Source: Streptomyces sp. NBC_00582
Lineage (GTDB): Bacteria > Actinomycetota > Actinomycetes > Streptomycetales > Streptomycetaceae
Length of the DNA: 64,000 bases
Assembly (NCBI RefSeq): GCF_036345155.1
Contig: NZ_CP107772.1
Span: forward strand, 2,294,001-2,358,000
Direction of reading: 5' to 3'
The position numbers and the translations under genes were made by a program. The number at the start of each line of letters is the position of its first letter. Within the stretch, counting starts at the first letter, position 1. This document shows, one piece after another, positions 41,748-51,067 of the stretch. A model generated the notes under the pieces. The model saw only the letters and a list, made by a program, of their open reading frames with translations, searched no databases and was not told the origin of the DNA.

Positions 41748-42080
41748 ATGCACCAAGCCCTGATCGTCGCCCGTATGGCCCCCGGTTCGGCCCCCGACAT
41801 CGCCAAGGTGTTCGAGGAGTCCGACCGGGGGGAGCTGCCGCACCTCGTCGGGGTGGTCCGGCGCAGCCTCTTCCAGTTCGGCGATGTGTACCTGCACCTG
41901 ATCGAGTCCGAGCGCGACCCCGGCCCGGCCATCGCCAAGGTGACGAACCATCCCGAGTTCCGGGACGTCAGCGAGCGCCTGACGGCGTACGTCAGCGCCT
42001 ACGACCCCGAGACCTGGCGTTCCCCGAAGGACGCCATGGCGCGGCGCTTCTACCTCTGGGAGCGCGAACCGGCCGGCTGA
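41748..42080 (+). CDS. TcmI-family polyketide cyclase (whiE ORFVII-type)
   Basis: A 110-residue ferredoxin-like cyclase (HQALIVARMAPGSAPDIAKVFEESDRGELPH, then the DVYLHLIESE strand) that closes a later ring. It is the last gene of the pigment operon and ends before a strong shared terminator. Confidence 0.92.
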   Translation: MHQALIVARMAPGSAPDIAKVFEESDRGELPHLVGVVRRSLFQFGDVYLHLIESERDPGPAIAKVTNHPEFRDVSERLTAYVSAYDPETWRSPKDAMARRFYLWEREPAG

Positions 42081-42094
42081 GTCCGCGCCGGTGT

Positions 42095-42139
42095 CACCGG
42101 TCGCCGGGTCCGCGACAGCCGCGGACCCGGCGACCGGTG
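42095..42139. terminator. 20-bp bidirectional terminator between pigment operon and methyltransferase
   Basis: The arms 42095-42114 (CACCGGTCGCCGGGTCCGCG) and 42120-42139 are exact complements over 20 bp with a 5-nt loop. It lies between converging genes and can stop transcription from both sides. Confidence 0.9.
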
Positions 42140-42149
42140 GTGTCGGACG

Positions 42150-43178
42150 TCAGTCCGGGACGTGGCAGTCGAAGGCGTGCAGATAGGGGTTGACGGGCCG
42201 GATGTCGTCGATGACCAGGCCCGCCTCGGTGAGCCGGCTCACCATGGACTCGGTGGTGTGCTTGGCCCCGCCGACGTTGAGGAGCAGCAGCAGGTCCATC
42301 GCGGTGCTGAACCGCATGGAGGGGGTGTCGTCGACGAGGTTCTCGATGACGACGACCCGGGTGCCGGGGCCGCCCGCGCCGATGACGTTGGCGAGGGTCC
42401 TGGCGGTGGACTCGTCGTCCCATTCCAGGATGTTCTTGATGACGTAGACGTCGGCCTTGACGGGGACGGCCTTGCGGACGTCGCCGGGGACGATCCGGGC
42501 GCGGCCCGCGAGGTCGCCGCCCTCGCGCAGCCGGGGCACGGCGTTGTCGACCACGCGGGGCAGGTCGAGCAGGGTGCCCCGCATCGCCGGGTACTTGTCG
42601 AGGAGGCTGGCGACCACATGGCCCTGGCCGCCGCCGATGTCGGCCACGGACCTGCTGCCGGACAGGTCGAGGAGGGCCGCGACCTCCCGCGCCGACTGCT
42701 CGCTGGAGGTGGTCATGGCCCGGTTGAAGACCTCGGCCGACTCGGGGGCGTCCTCGTTGAGGTAGGTGAAGAACTCCTTGCCGTAGAGGTCCTCCACGAC
42801 GTTGTGGCCGGTGCGCACGGCCTCGTCGAGCCGGGGCCAGGCGTCCCAGGTCCACGGTTCGGTGCACCACAGGGTGATGTTGCGCAGACTGTGCGGGTCG
42901 TCCTCGCGCAGCAGCCGGGACATGTCTGTGTGGGTGAACGTGCCGTCGGGGCGCTCGGCGAAGACGCCGTAGCAGGACAGGGCGCGCAGCAGCCGGCGCA
43001 GCGGCTTCGGCTCGGTCTTCACCGCGGCGGCGAGGTCCTCCACGGTCATGGGGTCCTCAGCGAGGGCGTCGGCGACGCCGAGCCGGGCCGAGGCACGCAG
43101 GGCGGCGGCACATGCCGCCCCGAACACGAGCTCCCGCAGCCGCATGGGTGGGGGCGGGGCGCTTTGAGCGGTCGTCAT
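42150..43178 (-). CDS. SAM-dependent O-methyltransferase
   Basis: A 342-residue small-molecule methyltransferase of the plant/actinomycete O-methyltransferase type. It has an N-terminal dimerisation winged helix (LRRLLRALSCYGVFAE) and the Rossmann domain with the SAM loop VADIGGGQGHVVASLL. Relatives act on aromatic polyketides, so it may modify the spore pigment, but it is on the opposite strand and outside the operon. ATG 43178 has AAAGG upstream. Confidence 0.88.
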   Translation of the reverse strand: MTTAQSAPPPPMRLRELVFGAACAAALRASARLGVADALAEDPMTVEDLAAAVKTEPKPLRRLLRALSCYGVFAERPDGTFTHTDMSRLLREDDPHSLRNITLWCTEPWTWDAWPRLDEAVRTGHNVVEDLYGKEFFTYLNEDAPESAEVFNRAMTTSSEQSAREVAALLDLSGSRSVADIGGGQGHVVASLLDKYPAMRGTLLDLPRVVDNAVPRLREGGDLAGRARIVPGDVRKAVPVKADVYVIKNILEWDDESTARTLANVIGAGGPGTRVVVIENLVDDTPSMRFSTAMDLLLLLNVGGAKHTTESMVSRLTEAGLVIDDIRPVNPYLHAFDCHVPD

Positions 43179-43228
43179 GTGCCGCCTTTCGTCTTCTTGA
43201 GGGGCTTTCGATGGTTCCGGGTGTCCGC

Positions 43229-44305
43229 TCAGCACAGACCCGCGGGCCGGGAGGCCTTGCAGGTGTTGCGCTCGAAGGTGTTGCCCTTGCCGGCGGTGTC
43301 CGTGACGACGAGGTCGGCCGGGGAGTTGCCCGAGAGCTTGTTGTCGCTGATCCGGTTCCGCTCGCTGGTGGTGCCCACGAAGCTCTTGAACAGGACGATG
43401 CCGCCGGACAGCGGGGAGGTGCCGGCGTTGTCCCTGATCTCGTTGCGGGTGACGACGCTGTCCTCGGCGCCGGTCAGGACGATGCCGGAGCCCTGGAGGG
43501 CGTCGAGGCGGGCGGTCTTCGGGCAGGACTTGTTGTTCGCGACGATGCGGTTGTCGCGCACGGTGACATGGCCGGCCTTGGGCTTGTTCTCGTCGCCGAC
43601 GACGAAGACGGCCGCGCAGTTGCCGGTCATCTGGTTGCGGGCGACGGTGAGGTCGCGCAGCCGGCGGACGGTGACGCCGATCCGGTTGCCCTCCAGCCGG
43701 TTGCCCTGGACCAGGGTGCCCCCGGTCTCCGTGGCACCCTGCTCCTCCTTGACGGTGTTGGCGAGGAACAGTCCGGCGTCGCCGTTGCCGCGGGCGATGT
43801 TGCCGCGCAGCTCGGTGCGCCGGGAGGCCTCGGTGGCGATGCCCCAGACCCCGTTCTTCTCCGCGGTGACATGACGTACGGTCAGTTTGTCGGTGGTGGT
43901 GGCGTACACGCCGTTCTTGGTGAAGCCGGTGACGGTCAGTCCGGCGACGGTGACGTGCTTGATCCTTCGGTCCTTGCTGCCGATCACACAGATGCCGTTG
44001 CCGTCGGCGGCACAGGTGCCGGTGGCCTTCTTCTTGACCGGGGCCGGGCGGAGCACGGTGCGCGGGCCCGCGCCGCGCAGGGTCACCCCGTCGGTGGTGA
44101 CGGTGACGCTCTCCCGGTAGGTGCCGGCGGCCACGTAGACCGTGTCGCCGGGGGCGGCGGCGTCCACCGCCTTCTGGATGGACTGCCCCTGCCGGACGAC
44201 ATGGGTCGCGTGGTGGGGGTGCCCGGCGGCCGCCGGGGCGGCACCGAGCCCCGTCCCGACGATCGCGGCGGTGCACGCCAGGTACACAAGGTGGCATTTC
44301 GTCAT
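43229..44305 (-). CDS. Secreted right-handed beta-helix protein
   Basis: A 358-residue exported protein. Residues 1-27 are a signal peptide. The segment IQKAVDAAAPGDTVYVAAGTY opens a parallel beta-helix of the pectate-lyase/Nos copper-binding type, with repeated N-x-I/L-x-G-N turns (GNRLEGNRIGV, NQMTGN, NRIVANN, NEIRDN). No catalytic residues can be assigned, so binding or polysaccharide-lyase roles are both possible. It lies 50 bp upstream of the methyltransferase on the same strand. Upstream is TTGACA (complement of 44363-44368), which could be a -35, but the matching -10 is poor. Confidence 0.82.
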   Translation of the reverse strand: MTKCHLVYLACTAAIVGTGLGAAPAAAGHPHHATHVVRQGQSIQKAVDAAAPGDTVYVAAGTYRESVTVTTDGVTLRGAGPRTVLRPAPVKKKATGTCAADGNGICVIGSKDRRIKHVTVAGLTVTGFTKNGVYATTTDKLTVRHVTAEKNGVWGIATEASRRTELRGNIARGNGDAGLFLANTVKEEQGATETGGTLVQGNRLEGNRIGVTVRRLRDLTVARNQMTGNCAAVFVVGDENKPKAGHVTVRDNRIVANNKSCPKTARLDALQGSGIVLTGAEDSVVTRNEIRDNAGTSPLSGGIVLFKSFVGTTSERNRISDNKLSGNSPADLVVTDTAGKGNTFERNTCKASRPAGLC

Positions 44306-44705
44306 ATTTCACAAGATATGTCCGGATGGCCCCAAGGTGGCTGCATGAGCCATCCTGCGGCGTGTCAAGCGGCGGCGTCGGCCCACGGATGTCGACCCGG
44401 GCGCGCCGCCGGCCGCGACGGGCGGACGGCCCACGCGCTCGAAGCCGCCTGCGAAGAGCGCGGCCTCCCCGACTCTCCGGCCCCCGGGTCCCGGAGGTCT
44501 CCGGCACGGCTTTCCCCCACCCTCAGCGGCGGGAACTCACCTACGGAATAGCCGCGTTGGCGGAACTCCGACTCCCGCCGGCTGACCCGCTCCCCGGGCT
44601 TCGTGGCCTGGGTATCGGTTTCCGGCTCGCCCGCTTGGGCGGCGGCGGCTGCCCGCACAGTTCGAGCCGAGCCGGTGAACGGACCGGCCGTTCGCCCGGT
44701 CCGTC
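44306..44705. other. 400 bp without a recognised gene
   Basis: Between two minus-strand genes. It contains a hairpin whose arms AGCGGCGGGA (44525-44534) and TCCCGCCGGCT (44572-44582) pair with one bulge, a CCGGAG-GT-CTCCGG hairpin (44491-44504) and two near copies of GGCGGGAACTC. No open frame in it looks like a protein, and I did not match it to a riboswitch class. Confidence 0.4.
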
Positions 44706-45215
44706 TCACCCGGTCTGCCGTGCGAACGCCGTGTACGCCCGCTCGTCGAACAGGACGAACCTGATCTCCTCGACCTCCGTCGGGGTGGCGCGGACCGTCT
44801 CCACGGCGATACGGGCGGCGTCGTCCAGCGGCCAGCCGTAGATGCCGGCCGAGACGGCGGGGAAGGCCACCGTGCGGGCGCCGAGTTCGTCGGCGACGCG
44901 GAGGGACTCGCGGTAGCAGGAGGCGAGCAGGGCGGAGCGGTCCTCGCTCGCGCTGTACACGGGGCCGACGGTGTGGATGACCCAGCGGGCGTCCAGGTCG
45001 CCGGCCGTGGTGGCGACGGCCTGGCCGGTGGGCAGGCCCTTGCCGTAGTGGGATGCGCGCAGGCGGCGGCAGTCGGCGAGGACGGCGGGGCCGCCCCGGC
45101 GGTGGATGGCGCCGTCGACGCCACCGCCACCGAGGAGCGAGGAGTTGGCCGCGTTGACGAGGGCGTCCACGGACTGCTCGGTGATGTCGCCCCGGACAAG
45201 CGTGAGGGTGGTCAT
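44706..45215 (-). CDS. Macrodomain protein (O-acetyl-ADP-ribose deacetylase type)
   Basis: A 169-residue single macrodomain predicted to bind ADP-ribose and to deacetylate O-acetyl-ADP-ribose. Motifs are DALVNAANSSLLGGGGVDGAIH for ribose/phosphate binding and FPAVSAGIYGWPLDDA for the second loop, typical of the MacroD/YmdB type. ATG 45215 was chosen because MTTLTLVRGDIT starts the domain; ATG at 45230 is also in frame. The sirtuin at 15205 makes its substrate, but they are 30 kb apart. Confidence 0.93.
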   Translation of the reverse strand: MTTLTLVRGDITEQSVDALVNAANSSLLGGGGVDGAIHRRGGPAVLADCRRLRASHYGKGLPTGQAVATTAGDLDARWVIHTVGPVYSASEDRSALLASCYRESLRVADELGARTVAFPAVSAGIYGWPLDDAARIAVETVRATPTEVEEIRFVLFDERAYTAFARQTG

Positions 45216-45269
45216 GCCTGTGTATACCAACCGACGGCCCCGGTCGGCCCGCGCGGGGATGACCGGGTG

Positions 45270-46691
45270 TCAGTTCTGGGCGCGCAGTCTCCGCCACACG
45301 GCCTTCGCCGCGTTGTGGCCGGACATGCCGTGGACGCCGGGGCCCGGTGGGGTGGACGAGGAGCAGAGGAACACGGCCGGGTGCGGGGTCGCGTACGGGG
45401 ACAGGGAGAGCTTGGGGCGCAGCAGGAGCTGGAGGCCGGTCGCCGCGCCGGAGGCGATGTCGCCGCCGACGTAGTTGGCGTTGCGGGCGGCGAGTTCGGC
45501 GGGGCCGGCGACGGCGCGGGCGAGGACGCGGTCGCGGAACCCGGGGGCGAAGCGCTCCAGTTGGCGTTCGACGGCGTCGGTGAGGTCGCCGGTCCAGCCG
45601 TTGGGCACATGCCCGTAGGCCCAGAACACCTGCTTGCCGGCCGGGGCCCGGGTGGGGTCGGCGACGCCGGGCTGGACCGTGATCAGGAAGGGCCGTTCGG
45701 GTGCGCGGCCCTCCTTGGACGCGGCGCGCAGGGCGGTGCCGATCTCCGCGCTGTCCGCGCCGATCTGCACGGTCCCGGCCACCCGGGCCTCCGGCGCGGT
45801 CCAGGGGACCGGTCCGTCGAGCGCGTAGTCGACCTTGAAGGCGGCGGCGCCGTAGCGGAAGCGTGCGTAGTGGCTGCCGAAGCCGGCGATGCGGGCGAGG
45901 GCGGTGGGGGTGGTGTCGAAGACGTAGGCGCGGGCCGGGGGCAGGTCGTCGAGGCGCTTGACCTCGTAGTCGGTGTGGACGCTGCCGCCGAGGTCCTCGA
46001 GGTAGGCGGCGAGGGCGTCGGAGATGGCCTGGGAGCCGCCTCGGGCCACGGGCCAGCCGCGGGCGTGCGCGGCGAGGGCGAAGACCAGGCCGACCGCGCC
46101 GGTGGCCAGGCCCCCGAGCGGGGCCATGACATGGGCGACGAGTCCGGCGAAGAGGGTCTTGGCCGGTTCGTCGCGGAAGCGGCGGACCAGCCAGGTGGAC
46201 GGGGGAAGCCCGGCCAGGCCGAAGCGGGCCAGGGTGACCGGGTCGCGTGGGAGCGCGGTGCGCGGCAGCGACATGAAGTCCCGGACGAGGGTGTCCCAGT
46301 GGGGCAGGAACGGCTCGACGAGACGGCGGTACGCGCCCGCGTCGCGCGGTCCGAAGGACGCGGCGGTCTCGGCGACCGACCGGGACAGCACGGCGGCGCT
46401 GCCGTCGGGGAACGGGTGCGCCATGGGCAGGTCGGCGTGCAGCCACTGAAGGCCGTACCGCTCCAGTGGCAGGGCGCGGAACGCCGGTGAGTTGATGCCG
46501 AGGGGGTGGGCCGCGGCGCACGGGTCGTGGCGGAAGCCGGGGAGGGTGAGTTCCTCGGTGCGGGATCCCCCGCCCACGGTGTCGCGCGCCTCGAACAGCG
46601 CCACGGAGAAGCCGCGTCTGGCCAGCTCCACTGCGGCGGTCAGCCCGTTGGGCCCCGCCCCCACCACGACCGCATCGAGCATCGACGGCAC
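45270..46691 (-). CDS. CrtI/phytoene-desaturase-like FAD oxidoreductase
   Basis: A 473-residue flavoprotein. The N-terminal FAD loop [20 protein letters not shown] and the C-terminal [15 protein letters not shown] motif place it with phytoene desaturase-like amine oxidases. No carotenoid genes are nearby, so the substrate is unknown; relatives include carotenoid isomerases and retinol saturases. GTG 46691 was taken because GGGTCGC precedes it; an ATG three codons later is possible. Confidence 0.85.
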   Translation of the reverse strand: MPSMLDAVVVGAGPNGLTAAVELARRGFSVALFEARDTVGGGSRTEELTLPGFRHDPCAAAHPLGINSPAFRALPLERYGLQWLHADLPMAHPFPDGSAAVLSRSVAETAASFGPRDAGAYRRLVEPFLPHWDTLVRDFMSLPRTALPRDPVTLARFGLAGLPPSTWLVRRFRDEPAKTLFAGLVAHVMAPLGGLATGAVGLVFALAAHARGWPVARGGSQAISDALAAYLEDLGGSVHTDYEVKRLDDLPPARAYVFDTTPTALARIAGFGSHYARFRYGAAAFKVDYALDGPVPWTAPEARVAGTVQIGADSAEIGTALRAASKEGRAPERPFLITVQPGVADPTRAPAGKQVFWAYGHVPNGWTGDLTDAVERQLERFAPGFRDRVLARAVAGPAELAARNANYVGGDIASGAATGLQLLLRPKLSLSPYATPHPAVFLCSSSTPPGPGVHGMSGHNAAKAVWRRLRAQN

Positions 46692-46795
46692 TTGCGACCC
46701 CTTCGTCAGCGCGTGACCTCCGCAGCCCGGTGGCCTACGGGGTCAGGATATGCCGGGGGTACGACAGCCCGCCGAAGGGCATCCGCGGGCGGCCG

Positions 46796-47665
46796 TCAGC
46801 CCCCTGTCCCGCTCGCCAGCAGGTCCGCCACGCGGCGGGCGGTGGCCGCGTCCCGGGCGGCGGTGAAGGGCAGCGAGTTGCCGCCGGTGATGCGGAACGG
46901 TTCGCCGGTGAGGGTCAGATGGGCGCCGCCCGCCTCCTGCACCAGCAGCAGTCCGGCCGCGTGGTCCCAGGCGGCCTCCCAGGAGAAGGCCGTCGCGTCC
47001 AGCTCGCCCCGGGCTATGGCGAGGTACTCGAGGCCGGCCGAGCCGCAGGGGCGCGGCGCGATGCCGTCGGTGCGCAGGGACAGCAGGGCGCGCTTCTGCG
47101 CGTCGGTGGTGTAGTCCGGGTGGGAGGTGGCCACCACCAGGTCGCGGCCGGGCGCGGGCGGACCGGCGAACAGCCGCTCGCCGTCGAGGAAGGCGCCGCC
47201 GCCGCGCACCGCGGTGGCGAACCGGTCGAGGGCCGGGGCGTAGGTCCAGGAGGCGAGCAGGACACCGCGGTGGGCGAGGGCGACCAGGGTGCAGAAGCCC
47301 TCCTCGCCGCGGACGAACTGGCGGGTGCCGTCGACGGGGTCGACGATCCAGACCGGCGCGTCGCCCCGGATCGCCTCGTACGTCGTAGGGTCGGCGTGGA
47401 CCGCCTCCTCGCCGACGACGACCGAGCCGGGCAGCAGCGCGCCGAGGGCCTGGGTGAGGAACCGCTCGGCGTACCGGTCGGCGTCGGTCACCAGGTCGTG
47501 GGGGCCGGACTTCTGGTCGACCTCGTGGTCGGCGAGCTGCCGGAACCGCGGCATGATCTCGGCCGCGGCGGCCTTGCGGACGGCTTCCTCCACGTCGGCC
47601 GAGTGACGGCCGAGAAACTCGTGCGTGCCGTCGAGGGGCTCCTTGTCTTCGATCATGCCTCCCAT
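46796..47665 (-). CDS. Inositol monophosphatase-family phosphatase (possibly histidinol-phosphatase)
   Basis: A 289-residue Mg-dependent sugar phosphatase. The metal site is complete: GEEAVHADP, WIVDPVDGTRQFVRG and WEAAWDHAAGLLLVQEAGG. The family includes inositol monophosphatase and the HisN-type histidinol-phosphatase of actinomycetes; sequence alone does not decide. ATG 47665 has GGGG upstream; ATG 47656 is also in frame but sits too close to its GGAGG. Confidence 0.85.
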   Translation of the reverse strand: MGGMIEDKEPLDGTHEFLGRHSADVEEAVRKAAAAEIMPRFRQLADHEVDQKSGPHDLVTDADRYAERFLTQALGALLPGSVVVGEEAVHADPTTYEAIRGDAPVWIVDPVDGTRQFVRGEEGFCTLVALAHRGVLLASWTYAPALDRFATAVRGGGAFLDGERLFAGPPAPGRDLVVATSHPDYTTDAQKRALLSLRTDGIAPRPCGSAGLEYLAIARGELDATAFSWEAAWDHAAGLLLVQEAGGAHLTLTGEPFRITGGNSLPFTAARDAATARRVADLLASGTGG

Positions 47666-47754
47666 GAGAACACGCCCCACTGACAATCCCTGCCCCGCCG
47701 GTGCACTCCGGGCGGAATCGGGATGAAGAACGGGTGCGGGCGGCCCGCCGTTCG

Positions 47755-49557
47755 TCAACGGCCCACCGCGTAGCCCTGCATCCCCCGCGGGTTCGCCGCC
47801 GCCGACAGGATCCCGGTCTCCGGGGCGCGGGCGACCGCGCACAGCCGTCCCTCGGACCAGGGGGCGCCGACGGTCACGTCGTGGCCGCGCCGCCGCAGTC
47901 CCTCCACCACCTCGGGCGGCGTCCGCGATTCGACGGTGACGCCGCCGGGTCGCATGCCGCGCGGATAGAAGGAGCCGGGGAAGGAGTCGGTGTGCCAGTT
48001 CGGGGCGTCGATGGCGCCCTGGAGGTCGAGGCCGCCGCGCACGCGCGCGTGGTGGGCGACGGCGAGGAAGAAGTGCAGTTGCCACTGGTCCTGCTGGTCG
48101 CCGCCGGGGGTGCCGAAGGCCAGCACCGGCACTCCGTCGCGCAGGGCGAGGGAGGGGGTGAGGGTGGTGCGGGGGCGGCGGCCGGGGGTGAGCGAGTTGG
48201 GCAGGCCCTCCTCCAGCCAGGTCATCTGCAGCCGGGTGCCGAGCGGGAAGCCCAGTTCCGGGACGACCGGGTTGGACTGGAGCCAGCCGCCGCTGGGCGT
48301 GGCCGCGACCATGTTGCCCCAGCGGTCGACGACGTCGAGGTGGCAGGTGTCGCCCCGGGTGAGGCCGTCCCCGGTGACGTGCGGCTCGGCGACGGTGGGC
48401 TCGCCGGCCCCCATCGGGCTGACCCCGGGCTCGTCGGAGCGCACGGTGTGCGCGTGCGCGGCGAGCCGGGGCGGGCGTCCGCCGGGGCTGCCGGGCCGCA
48501 GTTCGTACGACGCCTTGTCGCCGACGAGCGAGCGGCGCCCGGTGTTGTAGCCGTCCGAGAGCAGGTCGGCCAGCGGCACGTCGGCCGCGTCGCCGTACCA
48601 GGCCTCGCGGTCGGCCATGGCGAGCTTGCAGCCCTCGACCAGCAGATGGACGTACTCCGCGGAGGCGTACGGGGGCAGTTCGGGCGGGAGCAGGGCGAGC
48701 TGCTGGAGGAAGGCCGGGCCCTGGCTCCAGGGGCCGGCCTTGCACAGGGTCCAGCCGTTCCAGTCGTACGTCGCCGGTGTCTCGTAGGTCGCGGACCAGG
48801 CGGCGAGGTCGGCGGCGGTGAGGGTGCCGGTGTGGCGCTCGCCGCTGGTGTCCAGGGTGGGCCGGGCGGCCTGGCGGACGAGCGCCTCGGCGACGAATCC
48901 GGTCCGCCACACCTGCCGCGCGGCCTCGATGCGCGCCTCGCGGTCCCCGGCGCCCGCGGTCTCGGCGAGGAGCCGCCGCCAGGTGGCGGCGAGCGCGGGG
49001 TTGCGCAGGAGGGTGCCGGGCCGGGGCGCCCTGCCGCCGGGCAGGTACACCTCGGCCGACGCGGTCCACTCCCTCTCGAACAGCTCCCGTACGGTCTCCA
49101 CGGTCGCGCCGACGTTCTCCACGGGCGCGTGCCCGTGCTCGGCGTACCCGACGGCGTACTTCAGGACGTCGGCGAGGTCCTTGGTGCCGTGGTCGCGCAG
49201 CAGGACCATCCAGGCGTCGAACGCGCCGGGCACGGCGGCGGCGAGCGGGCCGGTGCCGGGGACGAGGTCCAGGCCGAGGCCCCGGTAGTGGGCGACCGTC
49301 GCGCCCGCCGGTGCCACGCCCTGTCCGCACAGCACCCGCACCTCGCCGCCGGCCGGGGCGAGCAGGATGGGGACCTCGCCCGCGGGGCCGTTGAGGTGGG
49401 GTTCGACGACGTGCAGGACGAACGCCCCGGCGACGGCGGCGTCGTAGGCGTTGCCCCCGTCCTCCAGGACGGCCATCGCGGACTGCGAGGCCAGCCAGTG
49501 CGTGGACGACACCATGCCGAAGGTGCCCTGGAGGGTGGGCCGGGTGGTGAAGGTCAT
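47755..49557 (-). CDS. Gamma-glutamyltransferase-family protein
   Basis: A 600-residue N-terminal-nucleophile hydrolase of the gamma-glutamyltranspeptidase/cephalosporin acylase family. The maturation site has nucleophile Thr404 in RGDTCHLDVVD, followed by NMVAATPSGGWLQSN and FGTPGGDQQDQWQ. There is no signal peptide, so it probably acts in the cytoplasm, unlike classical periplasmic Ggt. It may act on glutathione-like or gamma-glutamyl compounds. It is 29 bp downstream of the DUF3533 membrane protein gene. Confidence 0.88.
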   Translation of the reverse strand: MTFTTRPTLQGTFGMVSSTHWLASQSAMAVLEDGGNAYDAAVAGAFVLHVVEPHLNGPAGEVPILLAPAGGEVRVLCGQGVAPAGATVAHYRGLGLDLVPGTGPLAAAVPGAFDAWMVLLRDHGTKDLADVLKYAVGYAEHGHAPVENVGATVETVRELFEREWTASAEVYLPGGRAPRPGTLLRNPALAATWRRLLAETAGAGDREARIEAARQVWRTGFVAEALVRQAARPTLDTSGERHTGTLTAADLAAWSATYETPATYDWNGWTLCKAGPWSQGPAFLQQLALLPPELPPYASAEYVHLLVEGCKLAMADREAWYGDAADVPLADLLSDGYNTGRRSLVGDKASYELRPGSPGGRPPRLAAHAHTVRSDEPGVSPMGAGEPTVAEPHVTGDGLTRGDTCHLDVVDRWGNMVAATPSGGWLQSNPVVPELGFPLGTRLQMTWLEEGLPNSLTPGRRPRTTLTPSLALRDGVPVLAFGTPGGDQQDQWQLHFFLAVAHHARVRGGLDLQGAIDAPNWHTDSFPGSFYPRGMRPGGVTVESRTPPEVVEGLRRRGHDVTVGAPWSEGRLCAVARAPETGILSAAANPRGMQGYAVGR

Positions 49558-49586
49558 CCCTGAATGCTGTCCAGCGGGAGCGGGAG

Positions 49587-50852
49587 TCACGCGGGCTGCG
49601 GGGTGAGGCGTTTGTGGCCGGTGCGGTCGTAGTAGCGGGTCATCGCGAAGCCGAAGACGAGGGCGAGGGCCGCGCCGATCGCGATCATGATCCAGGAGCG
49701 GGTCAGTCCGGCGTCGCCGCGCGCGTCGAAGTAGAGGATGGCGCGCACGCCGTCGCTGAGCTGACGCATCGGCTCGAAGTACGACAGGAAGCGGTAGAAG
49801 TCGGGCACCGCCTGGAGGGGGACGGTGGCGCCGGAGGACGGCAGGCCGAGGACGATGAAGACGAACACGGAGACGAGCTGGCCGATGCCGCCGAAGGCCG
49901 CGTTGATGGCCTGGACGCCGAGGCCGACGGCGAGGCACGCGCAGTAGGAGTAGATCCACAGCAGCGGCAGGTGCGAGGCGTCCATGTCCAGGACGGCCAC
50001 GCAGGCGAGCATCACCAGGGAGACGCTGAGGAGGGTGATGCCCGCCGTCATCGCCATCTTCAGCAGCAGGGTCTGGGTGCGGTCGATCGGCACGGTGGGG
50101 CGGCGGGTGTGCCAGGGGCCGATCTCGTTGTCGGCGTACCCGAGGGCGGTGTCCACGCCGTTGCTGATGACGTTGCCGCCCATGAAGCCGGCGAGGACCA
50201 GCAGCAGCGTGTAGTAGAAGGCGGTCAGCCCGAGGCCGCTGTGAGTGCCGATGGGGTGGCCGACCCGGGTGACGACGTTCACCGGGTCGGCGAGCAGCAG
50301 GGCGGTCGTGGAGTCGGCGGTGGGGGTGGCGGCGGTGAGCTGTCTGCCGACGTCCAGGGAGACCTGGTGGGCCGCCCTGGTGGTGATCTGGCTCGCCAGG
50401 GAGGAGCCGAGGCTGCCCTTGCCGGGGTTGGTGAGGACGGTGAGCGTCGGCCGCTGGGTGGCCCGGGTGGTGGTGAGCGCGGTGAGGGAGTCGGTGAAGT
50501 TCGCGGGGATGACGAGCGCGCCGTACACCTTCCCGGAGTCCAGTTCGTCCTGGGCCGCGGCGCGGCCGAGGAGGCGCCATTCGACCGAGCCGCCGCCGGT
50601 GTCGGCGGCGATGGCGGCGGCGACCTGGGTGCCCAGGTTCTGCCGCTGCCCCGCGGGCGGCTCGCCGGTGTCGCTGTTGACGAGGGCGACGGGCAGGTCG
50701 CGCAGATCGCCGTTGGGGTTGACGATGCCGCCCATGTAGAGGAGGGACAGCAGCAGGGCGAGCAGTCCGGTCAGGACCGTGGGCAGCAGCCAGAGTCTGG
50801 GGCGGCCCAGCAGGGTGAGGGCGCGGGCCTCGGGGGCGGCGGATTCGGGCAT
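49587..50852 (-). CDS. DUF3533/YhgE-Pip-like membrane protein
   Basis: A 421-residue membrane protein. One span near the N-terminus (LWLLPTVLTGLLALLLSLLYMGGI) is followed by a large extracytoplasmic region of about 170 residues and five more spans (FYYTLLLVLAGFMGG on). This is the ABC-2-permease-like layout of DUF3533 proteins, which are often linked to export or drug tolerance; there is no ATPase beside it. A GACGATATGTC near-palindrome lies upstream at 50911-50921. Confidence 0.78.
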   Translation of the reverse strand: MPESAAPEARALTLLGRPRLWLLPTVLTGLLALLLSLLYMGGIVNPNGDLRDLPVALVNSDTGEPPAGQRQNLGTQVAAAIAADTGGGSVEWRLLGRAAAQDELDSGKVYGALVIPANFTDSLTALTTTRATQRPTLTVLTNPGKGSLGSSLASQITTRAAHQVSLDVGRQLTAATPTADSTTALLLADPVNVVTRVGHPIGTHSGLGLTAFYYTLLLVLAGFMGGNVISNGVDTALGYADNEIGPWHTRRPTVPIDRTQTLLLKMAMTAGITLLSVSLVMLACVAVLDMDASHLPLLWIYSYCACLAVGLGVQAINAAFGGIGQLVSVFVFIVLGLPSSGATVPLQAVPDFYRFLSYFEPMRQLSDGVRAILYFDARGDAGLTRSWIMIAIGAALALVFGFAMTRYYDRTGHKRLTPQPA

Positions 50853-50910
50853 GGCTCTCCGTAGATGGCTGGTCGTGGTGCCAATTTATCCCCGTACACC
50901 CGAAAAATCC

Positions 50911-50921
50911 GACGATATGTC
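50911..50921 (-). promoter_or_regulatory. Near-palindrome upstream of the DUF3533 gene
   Basis: GACGATATGTC agrees with its complement at 9 of 11 positions and lies 59 bp before the start, within an A/T-richer stretch that could hold the promoter (GGGATAAATT on the minus strand). It is a candidate operator only. Confidence 0.3.
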
Positions 50922-51019
50922 AGGAGGGGCGTGCCTGGTCGTGCCCCTTCGTCACCGCCCGTGCACACTGCGAGTTTTCGCTTCCGCCCCACAGGGAGTC
51001 GTGTGACACTGGCGTCCTT

Positions 51020-51045
51020 GTCCGCACTGCGGACTGCTGTCCGCA
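51020..51045 (+). promoter_or_regulatory. Three GTCCGC half-sites upstream of the secreted DUF3558-like gene
   Basis: GTCCGC-ACT-GCGGAC (51020-51034) is a perfect dyad and a third GTCCGCA follows at 51039-51045. They lie 23-48 bp before the GTG start of the gene at 51068. Confidence 0.4.
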
Positions 51046-51067
51046 CCGTCCCCCACGAAAGTGCGCC

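Noticed and set aside
44400..44680. c-di-AMP or cobalamin riboswitch on the minus strand
   Set aside because: Some blocks look suggestive, but the diagnostic 3' c-di-AMP segment and the B12 box are absent.
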